This document shows, one piece after another, positions 4,974 through 5,146 of a stretch of DNA of 5,146 nt (its first letter is position 1; each line of letters begins with the position of its first letter). The stretch spans positions 1 through 5,146 of the forward strand of contig CAKUCJ010000117.1 in assembly GCA_934643435.1 (NCBI GenBank), given 5' to 3'. A program made the position numbers and the translations under genes. The notes below the pieces were generated by a model, which did not search any database, was not told the DNA's origin, and worked only from the letters and a program-made list of their open reading frames with translations. The stretch comes from an uncultured Collinsella sp. Its GTDB lineage: Bacteria > Actinomycetota > Coriobacteriia > Coriobacteriales > Coriobacteriaceae.

Positions 4974-5146
4974 AAACGACTACTCGACACCAACTGGTTC
5001 AAGTGAATCGGGAGCACCGTTCGTCTCGAACAACGGTTCGCCGCCCGCCGCGGCAATGCGATGTGTCCGCCAATCAGAACCACCCTTAAAAAGGGTGGTT
5101 TGCTCTTAGGGTATAACCCACGGGCCCCGGGCTCGCGTCTAAAGGC
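4974..5146. other. Non-HAD DNA joined to the truncated HAD gene; possible inserted element end
   Basis: No recognisable gene is present. On the minus strand one frame is open from the window edge (5146) to 4895, and another from just after a TAA near 5108 to the TAG at 4980, but neither product resembles a family I recognise. Hairpins occur at 5016-5037 (ACCGTT/AACGGT) and 5078-5100. GGGT-ATA-ACCC lies near 5109-5119, followed by a GC-rich tract. A repeat or mobile-element end is an inference from the broken neighbour. Confidence 0.3.
5078..5100. terminator. Perfect 10-bp hairpin, possible terminator
   Basis: AACCACCCTT (5078-5087) and AAGGGTGGTT (5091-5100) pair perfectly around an AAA loop. 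On the plus strand TGCTCTT follows, a poor T run; on the minus strand no T run follows. It has terminator-like shape but weak tails, so it may instead be part of a repeated intergenic element. Confidence 0.45.

Noticed and set aside
4572..5006. Plus-strand frame of 144 codons opposite the HAD fragment
   Set aside because: It is antisense to clear HAD motifs and has a His/Ala/Val-rich composition typical of a reverse-complement shadow.

Overview
The window holds a compact sugar-uptake locus of the phosphotransferase (PTS) type from a moderately GC-rich bacterium. Coding regions favour G/C at third positions, intergenic DNA is AT-rich, ribosome sites are purine-rich (AAAGGA, AAAAGGAG) and terminators are ordinary hairpins. 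The gene set and protein style resemble gut Coriobacteriia such as Collinsella; this is an inference from remembered style, not a database match.

Layout. (i) 1-63, minus: the first 21 codons of a transaldolase-family gene that runs off the window. (ii) 64-389: no gene; an upstream region for that gene with two inverted repeats, then a strong minus-strand terminator. (iii) 3371 down to 390, minus: an operon in the order transaldolase, PTS EIIA, EIIB, EIIC, the PTS proteins being of the ascorbate (Ula/Sga) type. (iv) 3372-3719: a divergent control region with four copies of an 11-base box TWTCRAAAGCT around a candidate promoter, plus a separate promoter and inverted repeat in front of the regulator. 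(v) 3720-4511, plus: a DeoR-family repressor. (vi) 4515-4555: a perfect 17-bp-arm hairpin between convergent genes. (vii) 4557-4973, minus: the C-terminal half of a Cof-type HAD phosphatase whose N-terminal half is missing. (viii) about 4980-5146: unrelated DNA with a hairpin, possibly one end of an inserted element.

How it fits together. EIIA, EIIB and EIIC would import a sugar or sugar acid and phosphorylate it. The co-transcribed transaldolase would handle a resulting ketose phosphate, and the divergent DeoR protein probably represses the operon until a sugar phosphate binds it. The substrate is not obvious: the ascorbate-specific catabolic genes (ulaG, ulaD, ulaE, ulaF) are not in the window, and the permease appears to differ from UlaA near its ligand-contacting histidines. 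The aldolase carries transaldolase-type rather than fructose-6-phosphate-aldolase-type residues at three diagnostic places. A near-identical N-terminus just beyond the operon suggests a paralogous transaldolase next door under separate control.
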